Shown piece by piece: positions 37,618 to 46,891 of a stretch of 64,000 nucleotides of DNA (the first letter of the stretch is position 1; the number at the start of each line of letters is the position of its first letter). The notes under the pieces were generated by a model, which saw only the letters and a list, made by a program, of their open reading frames with translations, made no database searches and was not told the DNA's origin. Source of the stretch: Tenacibaculum sp. Bg11-29 (GTDB lineage Bacteria > Bacteroidota > Bacteroidia > Flavobacteriales > Flavobacteriaceae); contig NZ_PJBB01000003.1 of assembly GCF_002836595.1 (NCBI RefSeq), positions 2,603,001 to 2,667,000 on the forward strand, read 5' to 3'. The translations under genes were made by a program, and so were the position numbers.

Positions 37618-37998
37618 TTATTTAATAGCAATCATACTTATTTCTACATTAACAAACTTAGGTAAGTTAGCAACTTCAACAGTTTCTCTTGCTGGTGCAG
37701 TTTCTTCATTAAAATAATTAGCGTAAACACTGTTTATTTTAGTAAAGTTATTCATATCTGAAATAAAAATAGATGATTTTACAACATTTTCAAAAGTCAT
37801 TTCAGCAGCAGCTAAAACCTCTTTCATGTTCTCCATTACTTGTTTTGTTTCTATTTCAATAGAATCCATCACTAATTCTCCTGTTTCTGGGTTTAAAGCA
37901 ATCTGACCAGAAGTATATAAAGTATTTCCGCTTAATACAGCTTGATTGTATGGACCAATAGGAGTAGGGGCTTTACTAGTAGTTATAATTTTTTTCAT
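37618..37998 (-). CDS. ridA: RidA-family reactive-intermediate deaminase
   Basis: 126 residues, usual family length. Hydrolyses 2-aminoacrylate and other reactive enamine/imine intermediates formed by PLP enzymes, releasing ammonia. The N-terminal TSKAPTPIGPYNQAV (~7-21) and the C-terminal PARETVEVANLPK (~102-114) with the substrate-binding arginine are intact. Just behind the large lptD-like gene on the same strand, 36 bases apart, so it is likely cotranscribed. Confidence 0.93.
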   Translation of the reverse strand: MKKIITTSKAPTPIGPYNQAVLSGNTLYTSGQIALNPETGELVMDSIEIETKQVMENMKEVLAAAEMTFENVVKSSIFISDMNNFTKINSVYANYFNEETAPARETVEVANLPKFVNVEISMIAIK

Positions 37999-38034
37999 TA
38001 TGTAAATATTAAAGTTGTGTTTGTTTTTTTGATA

Positions 38035-40722
38035 TTAAAATAGAACTCTATCTGGTGGTTTATTTTTATCCCATTTTAAATCGCTTAAAACAGATGATTT
38101 TACCCCAATAAAGAAATTATATGAAGAATTTATACCGAAAGGAGTCCAATTAAAATTTAAACGCCAACTATCTAAATCTCTAGAGAAAGAAAGTCGAGTA
38201 TAGGTAAATGCATTATCTTTAATATCGTAACCAGAAGAAAAACCAACTTTCCATTTAGGAGACAGTTCTACATCTCCACTAAACATTAAAGAGTTTGTTG
38301 CAACATTGCTGGCAAGTCCATCGTTGGTATAATTCATAGCATAGGCTAAGTTTAATTTCCAAGGAATTTTAGCCTTATATAGTTCCGTTTCTTTAGTCTT
38401 ATTTTCAGAATTAGTAGAAAAATCATTTGTAGCAGGTGTGTTTTGTCCAAATACATCGGGAGTATTTTGGGCTCCATTACCACTTTTTTTAGAGGTGTCT
38501 TTTTCTCCCTTTTTTTTCTTCTCAAAATCTTGGCTAGATAAAGAGTAGTTTGCAGTAACCCCTACATTGGTTAATCTTAATATGTTTGAGTTGAATTTGT
38601 TAATGTTATTTCCTTTACTATCTATTTGGTAAGGATTAAAACGAGCATTTACATTTAAAGCCAATTTATCTTTAAATAAACGAGTTCCTGCATTTGCACT
38701 TAAAGGACTCCAACGCAAACTATCTTTGGTAATATCATAACTCGTACTAAAGTTTAAGTTATTTAAGAGAGTTATTTTTTTATCTTCCTCATCACTGTCA
38801 GGGTCTTTAGGAGCTACTTTAGCCTCTAAAACATTGTTAACAGAGATATTAATAGAATTACTTACGCCACTACCGGGTACTCCGTATATTCCTCCTTCAA
38901 AAGGAGAGTAGGTTAATAAATCATTAGGGTCTGCATTTTGTTGTGTTTGTAAATTGTAATTTTCAGCAAAATTAGGTCTATACCCATAAGAAATAGTAGG
39001 TCTAATAGTATGTCTAATAGCTTTTAAACGACCTTTTTTAAAGTTAAAAGTTCCATAAATGTTGGTTGATAAAGATACTCCAAAATTATATTCATGAAAA
39101 CGATTAAAACCGCTTATTGTATCATTAACAACAGCACCCAAATTACCTTCAGAATTTGTTGCGTTAGGGTCATAGCTTTTATTAATTTTATCAAAATACC
39201 AAATATCCTTATAACTAACATTTGGTGATAGAGTAAAATATTTAAAAGCTTTTAAATTAGTACTTGTACTTAAATTATGTTGAATTCCTTTTTTTGCAGT
39301 TTTAAACATTTTAGAAGTAAAGAATTCATCATCAGTTGTGCTAATTCTATAATCTCCTTGCATGCTATAGTTTAGCCCCATTTTTTGAATAGGATTATTC
39401 TTTACGCCTCCTTTACCTGTAAACGGATAAATACGATCCATATTTAATTGCAATGAAGGTAATGTCATTGTAATGGCTTTCGTATTGGTGTTTTGAGAAT
39501 GTGTTGCAGTAACATTCATGTTAAATGGTGTACCTACAAACTTTTTGTAATAAGAGATAGAAGAATTTAAGGTATTGGTTAAAAACTGAGAACTGTTAAG
39601 TTCATTTAAAGATTGCCTGTAATAAGTGCTACTCCCTAAGTCTACAGAAGCAGTAAATCTTGAATTTGGACTAGATTTAGTATCTTGACTATGACTCCAA
39701 CGAATATTAAAGTTTGAAGATTTATTATAATTACTTAAACCACGAATACCTTGTATTATATTTTCAAAACGAGTACTAAAGCTACCACTAAATTTATAAC
39801 GAACATAGTAATTTGAATCTGCTCTTAATCCCCAACTTCCGTTAGTGTATATATCTCCTAAAAGACTTAAATCAAAATAATCACTTAAGGCAAAATAGTA
39901 TCCTCCATTTTGTAAAAAGAAACCTTGACTATTACTATCTCCCCAAGATGGAATAAGAAAACCAGAAGTTCTTTTATCTGTCATAGGAAAATAAGCAAAG
40001 GGTAAAAATACAGGTGTAGGTACATCTGCGATAACCAAATTACTACCACCAATAATTATTTTTTTACCAGGAACTAACTTTGCTTTATTTGTTTGAATAT
40101 AATAATCTGGTATTTTCTTCTTTGAGGTTGTAAAACGTAACTGACGCATGTATATAGTAGAATCATTTACACGTTTTGTTTTTTTTGCATACGTTATAAT
40201 TCCATTCTGATCCGTTTTTACACCGTAAACTAATGCTTTTTTTGTTTTAAAATTAAATAAAATAGAATCTTGTTCAGATTCTTGCCCTGATTGTTTAAAT
40301 ACTGGACGTTGATGGTACCCTAAACTATCTTTAATACCTTTAGCAGAAACAGTATTGTTTTTATAGTCAAGAAGAATTATCCCTGCCTTTAAATCAATAT
40401 CTGTATAAATTACTTGTGCTTCATTATATAAGGTAACAGTTTTGTTTTTTGCATTTTGTATTGTATAGTCTTTCGCGTTATGAGTTATAATTCCATCAAT
40501 AACCTCTTTAGGTTTTATAGAGTCATTGGCTATAGAATCTCTTTTTATGTTTAATTGGCTTTCTTTTTTTAAATTAATTAAAGTATCTTTTGAAATATTT
40601 AATGCACGTTGTGTCTCAGGTTTTTGCTGAGAAACACTTGCTTTTTCAATATTTTGAGCTATACTTAATTGAAAGCAAAAAAGAGATATAATTAAAAGTA
40701 TGTAAGTTAGATTTGTTCGCAA
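38035..40722 (-). CDS. lptD: LptD-like LPS assembly outer-membrane protein
   Basis: 895 residues with a signal peptide (to LSIAQ). The N-terminal third has OstA/LptA-like strand repeats (VTLYNEAQVIYTDIDLKAG...), then a big barrel with PVFLPFAYFPMTDKRTSGFLIPSWGDSNSQGF (~240-270), hallmark of the Bacteroidota LptD family. It inserts LPS into the outer leaflet. The start codon is TTG at 40722 because no in-frame ATG is available before an upstream stop, and the signal peptide begins here. Divergent from the amidase. Confidence 0.88.
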   Translation of the reverse strand: MRTNLTYILLIISLFCFQLSIAQNIEKASVSQQKPETQRALNISKDTLINLKKESQLNIKRDSIANDSIKPKEVIDGIITHNAKDYTIQNAKNKTVTLYNEAQVIYTDIDLKAGIILLDYKNNTVSAKGIKDSLGYHQRPVFKQSGQESEQDSILFNFKTKKALVYGVKTDQNGIITYAKKTKRVNDSTIYMRQLRFTTSKKKIPDYYIQTNKAKLVPGKKIIIGGSNLVIADVPTPVFLPFAYFPMTDKRTSGFLIPSWGDSNSQGFFLQNGGYYFALSDYFDLSLLGDIYTNGSWGLRADSNYYVRYKFSGSFSTRFENIIQGIRGLSNYNKSSNFNIRWSHSQDTKSSPNSRFTASVDLGSSTYYRQSLNELNSSQFLTNTLNSSISYYKKFVGTPFNMNVTATHSQNTNTKAITMTLPSLQLNMDRIYPFTGKGGVKNNPIQKMGLNYSMQGDYRISTTDDEFFTSKMFKTAKKGIQHNLSTSTNLKAFKYFTLSPNVSYKDIWYFDKINKSYDPNATNSEGNLGAVVNDTISGFNRFHEYNFGVSLSTNIYGTFNFKKGRLKAIRHTIRPTISYGYRPNFAENYNLQTQQNADPNDLLTYSPFEGGIYGVPGSGVSNSINISVNNVLEAKVAPKDPDSDEEDKKITLLNNLNFSTSYDITKDSLRWSPLSANAGTRLFKDKLALNVNARFNPYQIDSKGNNINKFNSNILRLTNVGVTANYSLSSQDFEKKKKGEKDTSKKSGNGAQNTPDVFGQNTPATNDFSTNSENKTKETELYKAKIPWKLNLAYAMNYTNDGLASNVATNSLMFSGDVELSPKWKVGFSSGYDIKDNAFTYTRLSFSRDLDSWRLNFNWTPFGINSSYNFFIGVKSSVLSDLKWDKNKPPDRVLF

Positions 40723-40734
40723 TTTTATAAATAC

Positions 40735-40742
40735 TATTTTTG
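40735..40742 (+). promoter_or_regulatory. Candidate -7 element of the amidase gene
   Basis: TATTTTTG fits TAnnTTTG. It lies 72 bases before the amidase ATG, and close to the lptD start on the other strand. Confidence 0.4.
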
Positions 40743-40792
40743 TGTTAAATTAAAAACTTTGGCGTACTATTTGAATGCCTTAAAGTAAAATT

Positions 40793-40800
40793 CAAAAATA
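40793..40800 (-). promoter_or_regulatory. Candidate -7 element of lptD-like gene
   Basis: On the minus strand it reads TATTTTTG. It lies inside the amidase leader, so if both elements are real the divergent transcripts overlap by about 60 bases. Confidence 0.4.
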
Positions 40801-40814
40801 GTTAAATTTTATTG

Positions 40815-42020
40815 ATGGAATTCTTAAAATTAAGTAAATATAATCTTGTGAAAATATATTTTTTGTTTTTAACCTCAATCTTCTTTTTGTTGGGGTTTTC
40901 AACTACAGTTTCTGCACAGAAAAAATATACAGTTGTTTTAGATGCTGGACATGGAGGTAAAGATAGTGGTGCTTCTAGAGGAAGCTACAAAGAAAAGAAA
41001 ATAGCATTACAAGTAGTGTTAGATTTGGGTAAAGAGTTGTTAACATCTAAAGATATAAAGGTAATTTATACGCGTAAAACTGATGATTTTATTGAATTAC
41101 ATAATAGAGCTAAAATAGCAAATACAAAAAAAGCAGATTTATTTGTTTCTGTACACTGTAATGCTAATAACTCTAGTAAACCACATGGAGCAGAAACTTA
41201 TGTGCTCGGTTTAAACGGTAACAAAGAAAATCTTGAGATTTCTAGAAAAGAAAACGCAGTTATTTTATTAGAAGATAATTATAAACAAAATTATGATTAT
41301 GACCCTAATTCACCAGAGTCATTAATAGGTTTATCTGTCTTACAAGAAGAAAATTTAGATTTAAGTTTAGGCTTTGGAGGTTTAGTACAAACAAATTTTA
41401 AGAGTTTAAAACGCTATAATCGTAAAGTAAAACAAGCTAATTTTTTAGTTTTAAGAGAAACGGTAATGCCAAGTGTATTAATAGAACTAGGTTTTTTATC
41501 AAATAAAACAGAAGGAAAGTTTTTAAACTCAAGAACAGGACAAATTAGAATGGCTAAGGCTATTGCTAAAGCGATAAAAAAATATATAAAAAGATTACAG
41601 CTGAATAAGGTTCAAGATAATTATATCGTAAAAACCGAAAAGAAAAGAACACCTCTTAAAATAGTTGTAAAACCAAAGAAAAAAAGTACCGCAGAAAAAG
41701 TAGTAGTAAAGAAAGTTGTAAAAAAGCCCATAGAAAAAGTTGTTGTTAAAAAAACACCAGCAGGAGTAAGGTTCAAAGTACAAATAGCAGCTTCAAGAAA
41801 ATACATAAAAGAAGCTAGCTATAATTTTAAAGGCTTAAAAAATGTAGAGTTAATGTTTATAGATAATTATTATAAATATTATTATGGTAGTACAGCTGTT
41901 TATACAGAAATTAAAAAAGTTTTGATAGAAGCAAAAAAAGTTGGTTATAAAGATGCTTGGGTAGTTGCTTTTAAAGATGATCAAAAAATTTCAATTAAGG
42001 AAGCCCTTAAAAACCTTTAA
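40815..42020 (+). CDS. N-acetylmuramoyl-L-alanine amidase with C-terminal SPOR-like domain
   Basis: 401 residues from the ATG at 40815 (MEFLKLSKYNLVK); an alternative TTG three bases earlier is unlikely. Signal peptide to TTVSAQ, then Amidase_3: VLDAGHGGKDSGA (~44-56) and VSVHCNAN (~116-123) with zinc ligands, and IELGFLSNKTEG (~222-233) with the catalytic Glu. A Lys/Val-rich linker leads to a C-terminal SPOR-like domain (FKVQIAASRKY... to end) that may bind denuded glycan strands at the septum. Cuts peptidoglycan between MurNAc and L-Ala. Confidence 0.92.
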   Translation: MEFLKLSKYNLVKIYFLFLTSIFFLLGFSTTVSAQKKYTVVLDAGHGGKDSGASRGSYKEKKIALQVVLDLGKELLTSKDIKVIYTRKTDDFIELHNRAKIANTKKADLFVSVHCNANNSSKPHGAETYVLGLNGNKENLEISRKENAVILLEDNYKQNYDYDPNSPESLIGLSVLQEENLDLSLGFGGLVQTNFKSLKRYNRKVKQANFLVLRETVMPSVLIELGFLSNKTEGKFLNSRTGQIRMAKAIAKAIKKYIKRLQLNKVQDNYIVKTEKKRTPLKIVVKPKKKSTAEKVVVKKVVKKPIEKVVVKKTPAGVRFKVQIAASRKYIKEASYNFKGLKNVELMFIDNYYKYYYGSTAVYTEIKKVLIEAKKVGYKDAWVVAFKDDQKISIKEALKNL

Positions 42021-42082
42021 TTTAGAGGAATTCTATATTTATACTCACAAAATTATTAGTATTTTCGTGCTATAATTTTTCT

Positions 42083-43051
42083 ATGATGTCAAAAGAACTT
42101 AAAACAGGTATAGTTGCTGTAGTAATTATAGCTTTATTTATTTGGGGGTATAATTTTTTAAAAGGTCAAGATTTGTTCAACGGAAGTAGCAGGCACTTTT
42201 TTGTTGAGTATAAAAATATTAATGGATTAAACGAAGCTAGTTTAGTAACTATAAATGGTTTAAAGGTAGGAAAGGTTGATAATATATCTTTCAATTCAAC
42301 ACCTGAGAAAAAAGGACTTTTATTAGTTAAAATTTCTTTAGAAAATGAATTTAATTTTTCTAAAAATAGTATTGCTAAAATTTATTCAGCTAGTTTAATG
42401 GGAGGACAAAATTTAGCAATAGTTCCTAAATATGATGGGATAGTTGCCGTTTCTGGTGATTATTTACAAGGAGAAGTAGAGTCTGATATTTTTTCTTCAG
42501 TAGGAGAAAAATTAAACCCTATTCAATCAAAACTACAAAATGTATTGGTAGGAGCGGATTCTTTGTTATTAGGAATAAATCAGGTGTTAGATGAGAAATC
42601 ACGAAGAAGCTTAAATAGAAGTATTATAGGTTTAGAGGGTACTATTTATGGAGTTAGAAAAACATTAACATCTGTAAATAAATTATTGGTTGATAATAAG
42701 GATAATTTAGATTCGACTTTTAAAAATGCTAAAAAAATAACAGATAACTTTTCTAAAGTATCAGATGATTTAGCGAAATCTAATATAGGCGCAACAGTTA
42801 AAAAGCTAGAAAGTACATTAACAAATGTAAATGGTTTAATAGCTAATATTAAAGCAGGTAAAGGAACTTTGGGTAAGTTAATGACAGATGAAAAAATGTA
42901 TACAAACTTAACCAATGCCTCTAAAGAAATGGAAGAGTTGTTACGAGAAATGAAATTAAATCCAAAACGATTTGTTCATTTTTCATTATTTGGAAAGAAA
43001 GCAAAACCATTTAATGATAAAAATAGTATCAAAAATGTAAGTACTAAGTAA
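42083..43051 (+). CDS. MlaD/MCE-family lipid-transfer protein
   Basis: 322 residues with one N-terminal membrane helix (~10-26, IVAVVIIALFIWGYNFL). The MCE domain (~35-120) shows NGLKVGKVDNISF and AKIYSASLMGGQNLAIV. Then a coiled-coil tail with hinge segments such as NSLNRSIIGLEGTIYGV and KVSDDLAKSNIGATVKKLE. Such proteins form hexameric rings that carry phospholipid across the periplasm. No MlaEF permease/ATPase is here, so partners lie elsewhere. Two ATGs start it (42083 and 42086). 43 bases before the Fe-S gene. Confidence 0.88.
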   Translation: MMSKELKTGIVAVVIIALFIWGYNFLKGQDLFNGSSRHFFVEYKNINGLNEASLVTINGLKVGKVDNISFNSTPEKKGLLLVKISLENEFNFSKNSIAKIYSASLMGGQNLAIVPKYDGIVAVSGDYLQGEVESDIFSSVGEKLNPIQSKLQNVLVGADSLLLGINQVLDEKSRRSLNRSIIGLEGTIYGVRKTLTSVNKLLVDNKDNLDSTFKNAKKITDNFSKVSDDLAKSNIGATVKKLESTLTNVNGLIANIKAGKGTLGKLMTDEKMYTNLTNASKEMEELLREMKLNPKRFVHFSLFGKKAKPFNDKNSIKNVSTK

Positions 43052-43094
43052 GCTTATATATTAATTTAAAAATAAACTTAATAATTAAAGAACG

Positions 43095-44411
43095 ATGGAG
43101 AAAATTTTACCAAACATCTTTTTTGCAATCATTTTAATCGCAGGTCTTGGATACTTTGTAATGAATGTTCGAAAATTAGTGAGAAATATTAAACTAGGAA
43201 AAGACATTGATAGGACTGATAGAAAACCTGAGCGCTGGAAAAATATGGCTAAAATAGCCTTAGGTCAATACAAAATGGTTCGTCGCCCTGTTTCAGGAAT
43301 TTTACATGTAGTTGTATATGTAGGATTTATTTTGATTAATATCGAGATGCTAGAAATTGTTATAGATGGGTTATTTGGTACGCATCGTGTTTTTCAACCA
43401 ATAGTAGGAAATACAATTTACGGCTTTTTAATAGGGAATTTTGAAGTTTTAGCAGCCTTAGTTTTTGTAGCAGTTGTTATTTTCTGGTTTAGAAGAAATA
43501 TTGAAAAAGTAAAGCGTTTTTGGAGTAAAGAAATGACTGGTTGGCCAAAAAATGATGGTAATATCATTCTATATTTCGAAATGGTATTAATGTCATTATT
43601 TTTAATAATGAATGCAACTGATGTTAACTTTCAAAAAGCTGGAGTAGGTAATGTAGTTTCTCAATTTATAGCACCTTGGTTTCAAAGTTTTTCACATGAA
43701 GAATTACATATAATAGAAAAAGCATCTTGGTGGATACATATAATAGGTATTTTAATTTTCTTAAATTACTTATATTACTCTAAGCATTTACATATTTTGT
43801 TAGCGTTTCCAAATACATTTTTTGCTAATTTAAAACCAAAAGGGCAGTTTAATAATTTAGAAGCAGTTACTAAAGAGGTGAAAATGATGATGGATCCAAG
43901 TGTAGATCCATATGCAATGCCAGAAGAAGGAGCAGAAGAAGAAGAACCAGCAAAATTTGGAGCTTCTGATGTTACCGATTTAAATTGGGTTCAGTTAATG
44001 AACGCGTATACTTGTACCGAATGTGGTCGTTGTACATCATCATGTCCTGCTAATTTAACAGGAAAAGAGTTGTCTCCTCGTAAGATTATGATGGATACCC
44101 GTGACCGTATAGAAGAAGTAGGAAAAAATATAGATGCAAACAACGGAACTTTTATAGATGATGGAAAGCAGCTATTAAACGATTATATTTCACCAGAAGA
44201 ATTATGGGCATGTACAAGTTGTAATGCATGTGTACAAGAATGTCCTATAGGTATTGATCCTTTATCTATTATTATGGAAATGCGCCGTTATTTGGTAATG
44301 GAAGAGTCTGCAGCACCGCAAGAATTAAATGCAATGATGACTAATATTGAAAACAACGGAGCGCCTTGGCAGTATAGTCAACAAGATAGATTAAACTGGA
44401 AAGACGAATAA
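43095..44411 (+). CDS. Membrane (Fe-S)-binding protein, HdrC-like
   Basis: 438 residues. The N-terminal half has about five membrane helices, in the manner of NarI/HdrE cytochrome-b-like subunits (VVVYVGFILINIEMLEIVID...). The C-terminal half has two 4Fe-4S clusters: CTECGRCTSSCPAN (~311-324) and CTSCNACVQECPIG (~375-388). Electron-transfer subunit, paired with the HdrB-like protein encoded 57 bases downstream. Role probably linking the quinone pool to thiol or lactate-like oxidation; the substrate is not readable. Confidence 0.88.
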   Translation: MEKILPNIFFAIILIAGLGYFVMNVRKLVRNIKLGKDIDRTDRKPERWKNMAKIALGQYKMVRRPVSGILHVVVYVGFILINIEMLEIVIDGLFGTHRVFQPIVGNTIYGFLIGNFEVLAALVFVAVVIFWFRRNIEKVKRFWSKEMTGWPKNDGNIILYFEMVLMSLFLIMNATDVNFQKAGVGNVVSQFIAPWFQSFSHEELHIIEKASWWIHIIGILIFLNYLYYSKHLHILLAFPNTFFANLKPKGQFNNLEAVTKEVKMMMDPSVDPYAMPEEGAEEEEPAKFGASDVTDLNWVQLMNAYTCTECGRCTSSCPANLTGKELSPRKIMMDTRDRIEEVGKNIDANNGTFIDDGKQLLNDYISPEELWACTSCNACVQECPIGIDPLSIIMEMRRYLVMEESAAPQELNAMMTNIENNGAPWQYSQQDRLNWKDE

Positions 44412-44468
44412 AATTGTTTTTCAAACCAAAGAATAAAAAGAAGCATATCAATTAAAAAACATAAAATT

Positions 44469-45248
44469 ATGAACGTACCAACAATGGCAGATATGATGGC
44501 TCAAGGAAAACAACCAGAAGTGTTGTTTTGGGTAGGAGCAGCAGGAAGTTATGATGATAGAGCCAAAAAAATAACCAAATCGTTTGTGAAAATATTAAAC
44601 ATGGCAGGCGTTGATTTCGCCGTGTTAGGAACCGAAGAAAGTTCAACAGGTGATGCCGCTAAGCGCTCAGGAAACGAATTTTTGTTTCAAATGCAAGCAA
44701 TGATGAATATTGAAGTTTTAAACGGATATGAAATAAAAAAAATTGTTACTTGCGATCCACATTCATTTAATACCTTAAAAAATGAATATCCTGAGTTAGG
44801 GGGGAAATACGAAGTATATCATCATACACAATTTATTAGTAAATTAATTAGTGAAGGTCGTTTATCAATAGATGATACGAATCTAAAAGGAAAACGAGTA
44901 ACATACCACGATCCATGTTATTTAGGTCGAGCAAATGATGTATATGAAAGTCCGCGTGAATTAATTCGTCGTTTAGGAGTAAAAATGACAGAGATGAAAC
45001 GTCATAAATCTACAGCTTTATGTTGTGGAGCGGGAGGAGCACAAATGTTTAAAGATGCAGAAAAAGGAACAAAAGAAATTAATGTTTTACGAACAGAAGA
45101 TGCTTTAGAAACAAATCCACAAATTATAGCAACTGGATGTCCATATTGTAATACAATGATGACAGACGGAATAAAGTTTAAACTTAAAGAAGATCAGGTT
45201 GTTGTAAAAGATATCGCTGAGTTAATTGCAGAAGCAAATAATTTATAG
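44469..45248 (+). CDS. (Fe-S)-binding protein, HdrB/LutA-like CCG protein
   Basis: 259 residues with two cysteine-rich CCG domains. The first includes VTCDPHSFNTLKNEYPELG. The second has HDPCYLGR (~145-152), ALCCGAGGAQMF (~183-194) and TGCPYCNTMM (~217-226). Such proteins are the catalytic/electron subunit of Hdr- or lactate-oxidase-type complexes. It is the partner of the preceding membrane Fe-S protein. A degraded duplicate of its 3' part lies 0.8 kb downstream. Confidence 0.9.
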   Translation: MNVPTMADMMAQGKQPEVLFWVGAAGSYDDRAKKITKSFVKILNMAGVDFAVLGTEESSTGDAAKRSGNEFLFQMQAMMNIEVLNGYEIKKIVTCDPHSFNTLKNEYPELGGKYEVYHHTQFISKLISEGRLSIDDTNLKGKRVTYHDPCYLGRANDVYESPRELIRRLGVKMTEMKRHKSTALCCGAGGAQMFKDAEKGTKEINVLRTEDALETNPQIIATGCPYCNTMMTDGIKFKLKEDQVVVKDIAELIAEANNL

Positions 45249-45264
45249 CTTAAAAAATATAAAG

Positions 45265-45855
45265 ATGCCTTTAATAGATGACGATGAATTTCTTAAAATG
45301 TGTAATGAATTAGACAGGTTAAAAGAAAATGAAAAAGATTTAAAAAAAGGGTATATAGATTTAAAATTAGAAAATATTAAAGTTAATAATTATAGGAAAT
45401 ATAAATCTTTAATGATACTAATTTTAACGATTACTATTTTACTGTTAACTTTATATGTTTTTAAAAAGAAGTCTGGATTTACAGTTATCTTGGAACAAAA
45501 AAATCAATTAGAAAGGTTAATAGATAGTATAAATAACAATAAAGCACTTATAACTGAGAGTATAGAAAAAGAAGAGAATCAAAATATTGTTATTTTTGCA
45601 GTTCAAATAGGTCATTTTAAAGATTTTAATATTCCAGAAGAAAGAACCGATTTAAAAGGAGGTTTAAGAAAACTACCTAAGGAAATCTATAAAGGGGGTG
45701 AAAAATACATAGCAGGTGAGTTTTATACATATAATGACGCTAAGATACTTAGGGATGAAATAAGAAGGATAGGTATTAAAGATGCATTTATAGTTGCTTT
45801 ATATAAAGAAAAAAGGATACCTATAAGAAACGCCTTAAAATTATTAGACAACTAA
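45265..45855 (+). CDS. Membrane-anchored SPOR-like protein
   Basis: 196 residues from the ATG at 45265. One membrane helix (~residues 50-68, LMILILTITILLLTLYVF), a short coiled coil, then a C-terminal domain starting VIFAVQIGHFKDF and ending ILRDEIRRIGIKDAFIVALYKEK. That domain resembles the C-terminal SPOR-like part of the amidase at 40815-42020, including the GIKDAFIVA/GYKDAWVVA segment. It may bind peptidoglycan. Begins 17 bases after the HdrB-like gene. Confidence 0.75.
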   Translation: MPLIDDDEFLKMCNELDRLKENEKDLKKGYIDLKLENIKVNNYRKYKSLMILILTITILLLTLYVFKKKSGFTVILEQKNQLERLIDSINNNKALITESIEKEENQNIVIFAVQIGHFKDFNIPEERTDLKGGLRKLPKEIYKGGEKYIAGEFYTYNDAKILRDEIRRIGIKDAFIVALYKEKRIPIRNALKLLDN

Positions 45856-45880
45856 GATACTTATAAGTGTATATAAATGT

Positions 45881-45910
45881 AAAAGGAAAGGTTTAACCTT
45901 TCCTTTTGTG
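45881..45910 (+). terminator. Hairpin behind the SPOR-like gene
   Basis: A perfect 13-bp inverted repeat AAAAGGAAAGGTT/AACCTTTCCTTTT with a one-base loop (45881-45907). The T content after it is low, so this is a moderate terminator call. Confidence 0.65.
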
Positions 45911-45942
45911 TTTTAATTATTTTAAAATATTACTTATAATAT

Positions 45943-46329
45943 ATGAAAAACTACATAAAAGTAGCACGTTTACGAACTTTACCACTATCAATATCAGGGA
46001 TTGTTGTTCGAAGTTATTTAGGTTGTGCAAATGATGTATATGAAAGGCCACGTTAATTAATTTGTTGTTTTGGAGTAAAAACGACAGAGATGAAGCGTCA
46101 TAAATCTATAGTATTATGTTGTGGGGCAAGAGGAGTACAGATGTTTAAAGACGCTGAAAAAGGAATTAAAGAAATTAATGTTTTACGAACAGAAGATGCT
46201 TTAGAAATAAACCCACAAATTATAGCAACTGGATGGCCATATTGTAATACAATGATGACTGATGGTGTAAAGTTTAAGATAAAAGAAAATCAAGTTGTTA
46301 TAAAAGATATAGCTGAAGCAAATTATTAG
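45943..46329 (+). pseudogene. Chimeric menA-5'/hdrB-3' pseudogene (tandem duplication scar)
   Basis: The first ~66 bases copy the start of menA (46892 on) with two differences. At 46014-46020 the sequence switches, at a shared TTTAGG, to a copy of the HdrB-like gene from about its YLGRANDVY codons. The two parts are in one frame: MKNYIKVARLRTLPLSISG..., then YLGCANDVYERPR, then TAA at codon 38. The second half is about 12% different from hdrB by hand count, and a cluster cysteine is lost (GCPYC to GWPYC). The rest reads on to 46329. Confidence 0.85.
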
Positions 46330-46442
46330 AGAACTAGCCTAGTATAAGTTTTTATTAAAATAGTGCTACAAATGTAAAGCTATTTTTTTTTGGTGTAATT
46401 TTTGTTAATAGTGTAAACTAATAACCAAAATAATTCATAAAA

Positions 46443-46844
46443 ATGAAATACTTTTATACCCTTCTATGCTTATTTTTATTATCATGTAATGACGTAGATT
46501 TCTCATTAGATGATAATAATAGTTTTTCATCTGTAACTTTTAAAGTAAATGGGAAAGAGGTTAATCGTCAAGCAAAAATAAGAACATTATTTATTGAATC
46601 AGGTTTTTTTAAGTTTGATGATACATATAATATAGGAAATTTACCTTTTAAAAAGGGGTATAGCGAGGAAATTAATTTTGCAGCTAGCTTATCTTTAGAA
46701 TATGAAGATAAAACTATTAAAAATTTTAATAGTTATTTAATAGATATACAGATGTTTAGAGATAATGTATTAATTCAAGAAAGAGCTTTTATGATTGATT
46801 ATCTTGGGAAAAAGGTTAATTTCGATGTAATGATAAATAAATAA
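46443..46844 (+). CDS. Small lipoprotein of unknown function
   Basis: 133 residues with a lipobox (LFLLSCNDVD, cysteine ~16). The mature part is beta-rich and acidic, with a segment FKVNGKEVNRQAKIRTLFIESG. No homologue recognised; may be anchored in the outer membrane. It lies between the pseudogene and menA, where the duplication model places a copy of the segment between hdrB and menA. Confidence 0.65.
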   Translation: MKYFYTLLCLFLLSCNDVDFSLDDNNSFSSVTFKVNGKEVNRQAKIRTLFIESGFFKFDDTYNIGNLPFKKGYSEEINFAASLSLEYEDKTIKNFNSYLIDIQMFRDNVLIQERAFMIDYLGKKVNFDVMINK

Positions 46845-46866
46845 AATATTATTATATGTAAATATT

Positions 46867-46874
46867 TATCTTTG
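46867..46874 (+). promoter_or_regulatory. -7 element of menA
   Basis: TATCTTTG fits TAnnTTTG, 17 bases before the menA ATG. The matching stretch in front of the chimeric pseudogene lacks it. Confidence 0.5.
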
Positions 46875-46891
46875 AAAATTATATTAGATAA

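Noticed and set aside
41595..41806. Minus-strand frames rich in Phe, Tyr and Cys opposite the amidase linker
   Set aside because: Shadow of the Lys/Val-rich linker codons of the amidase gene.
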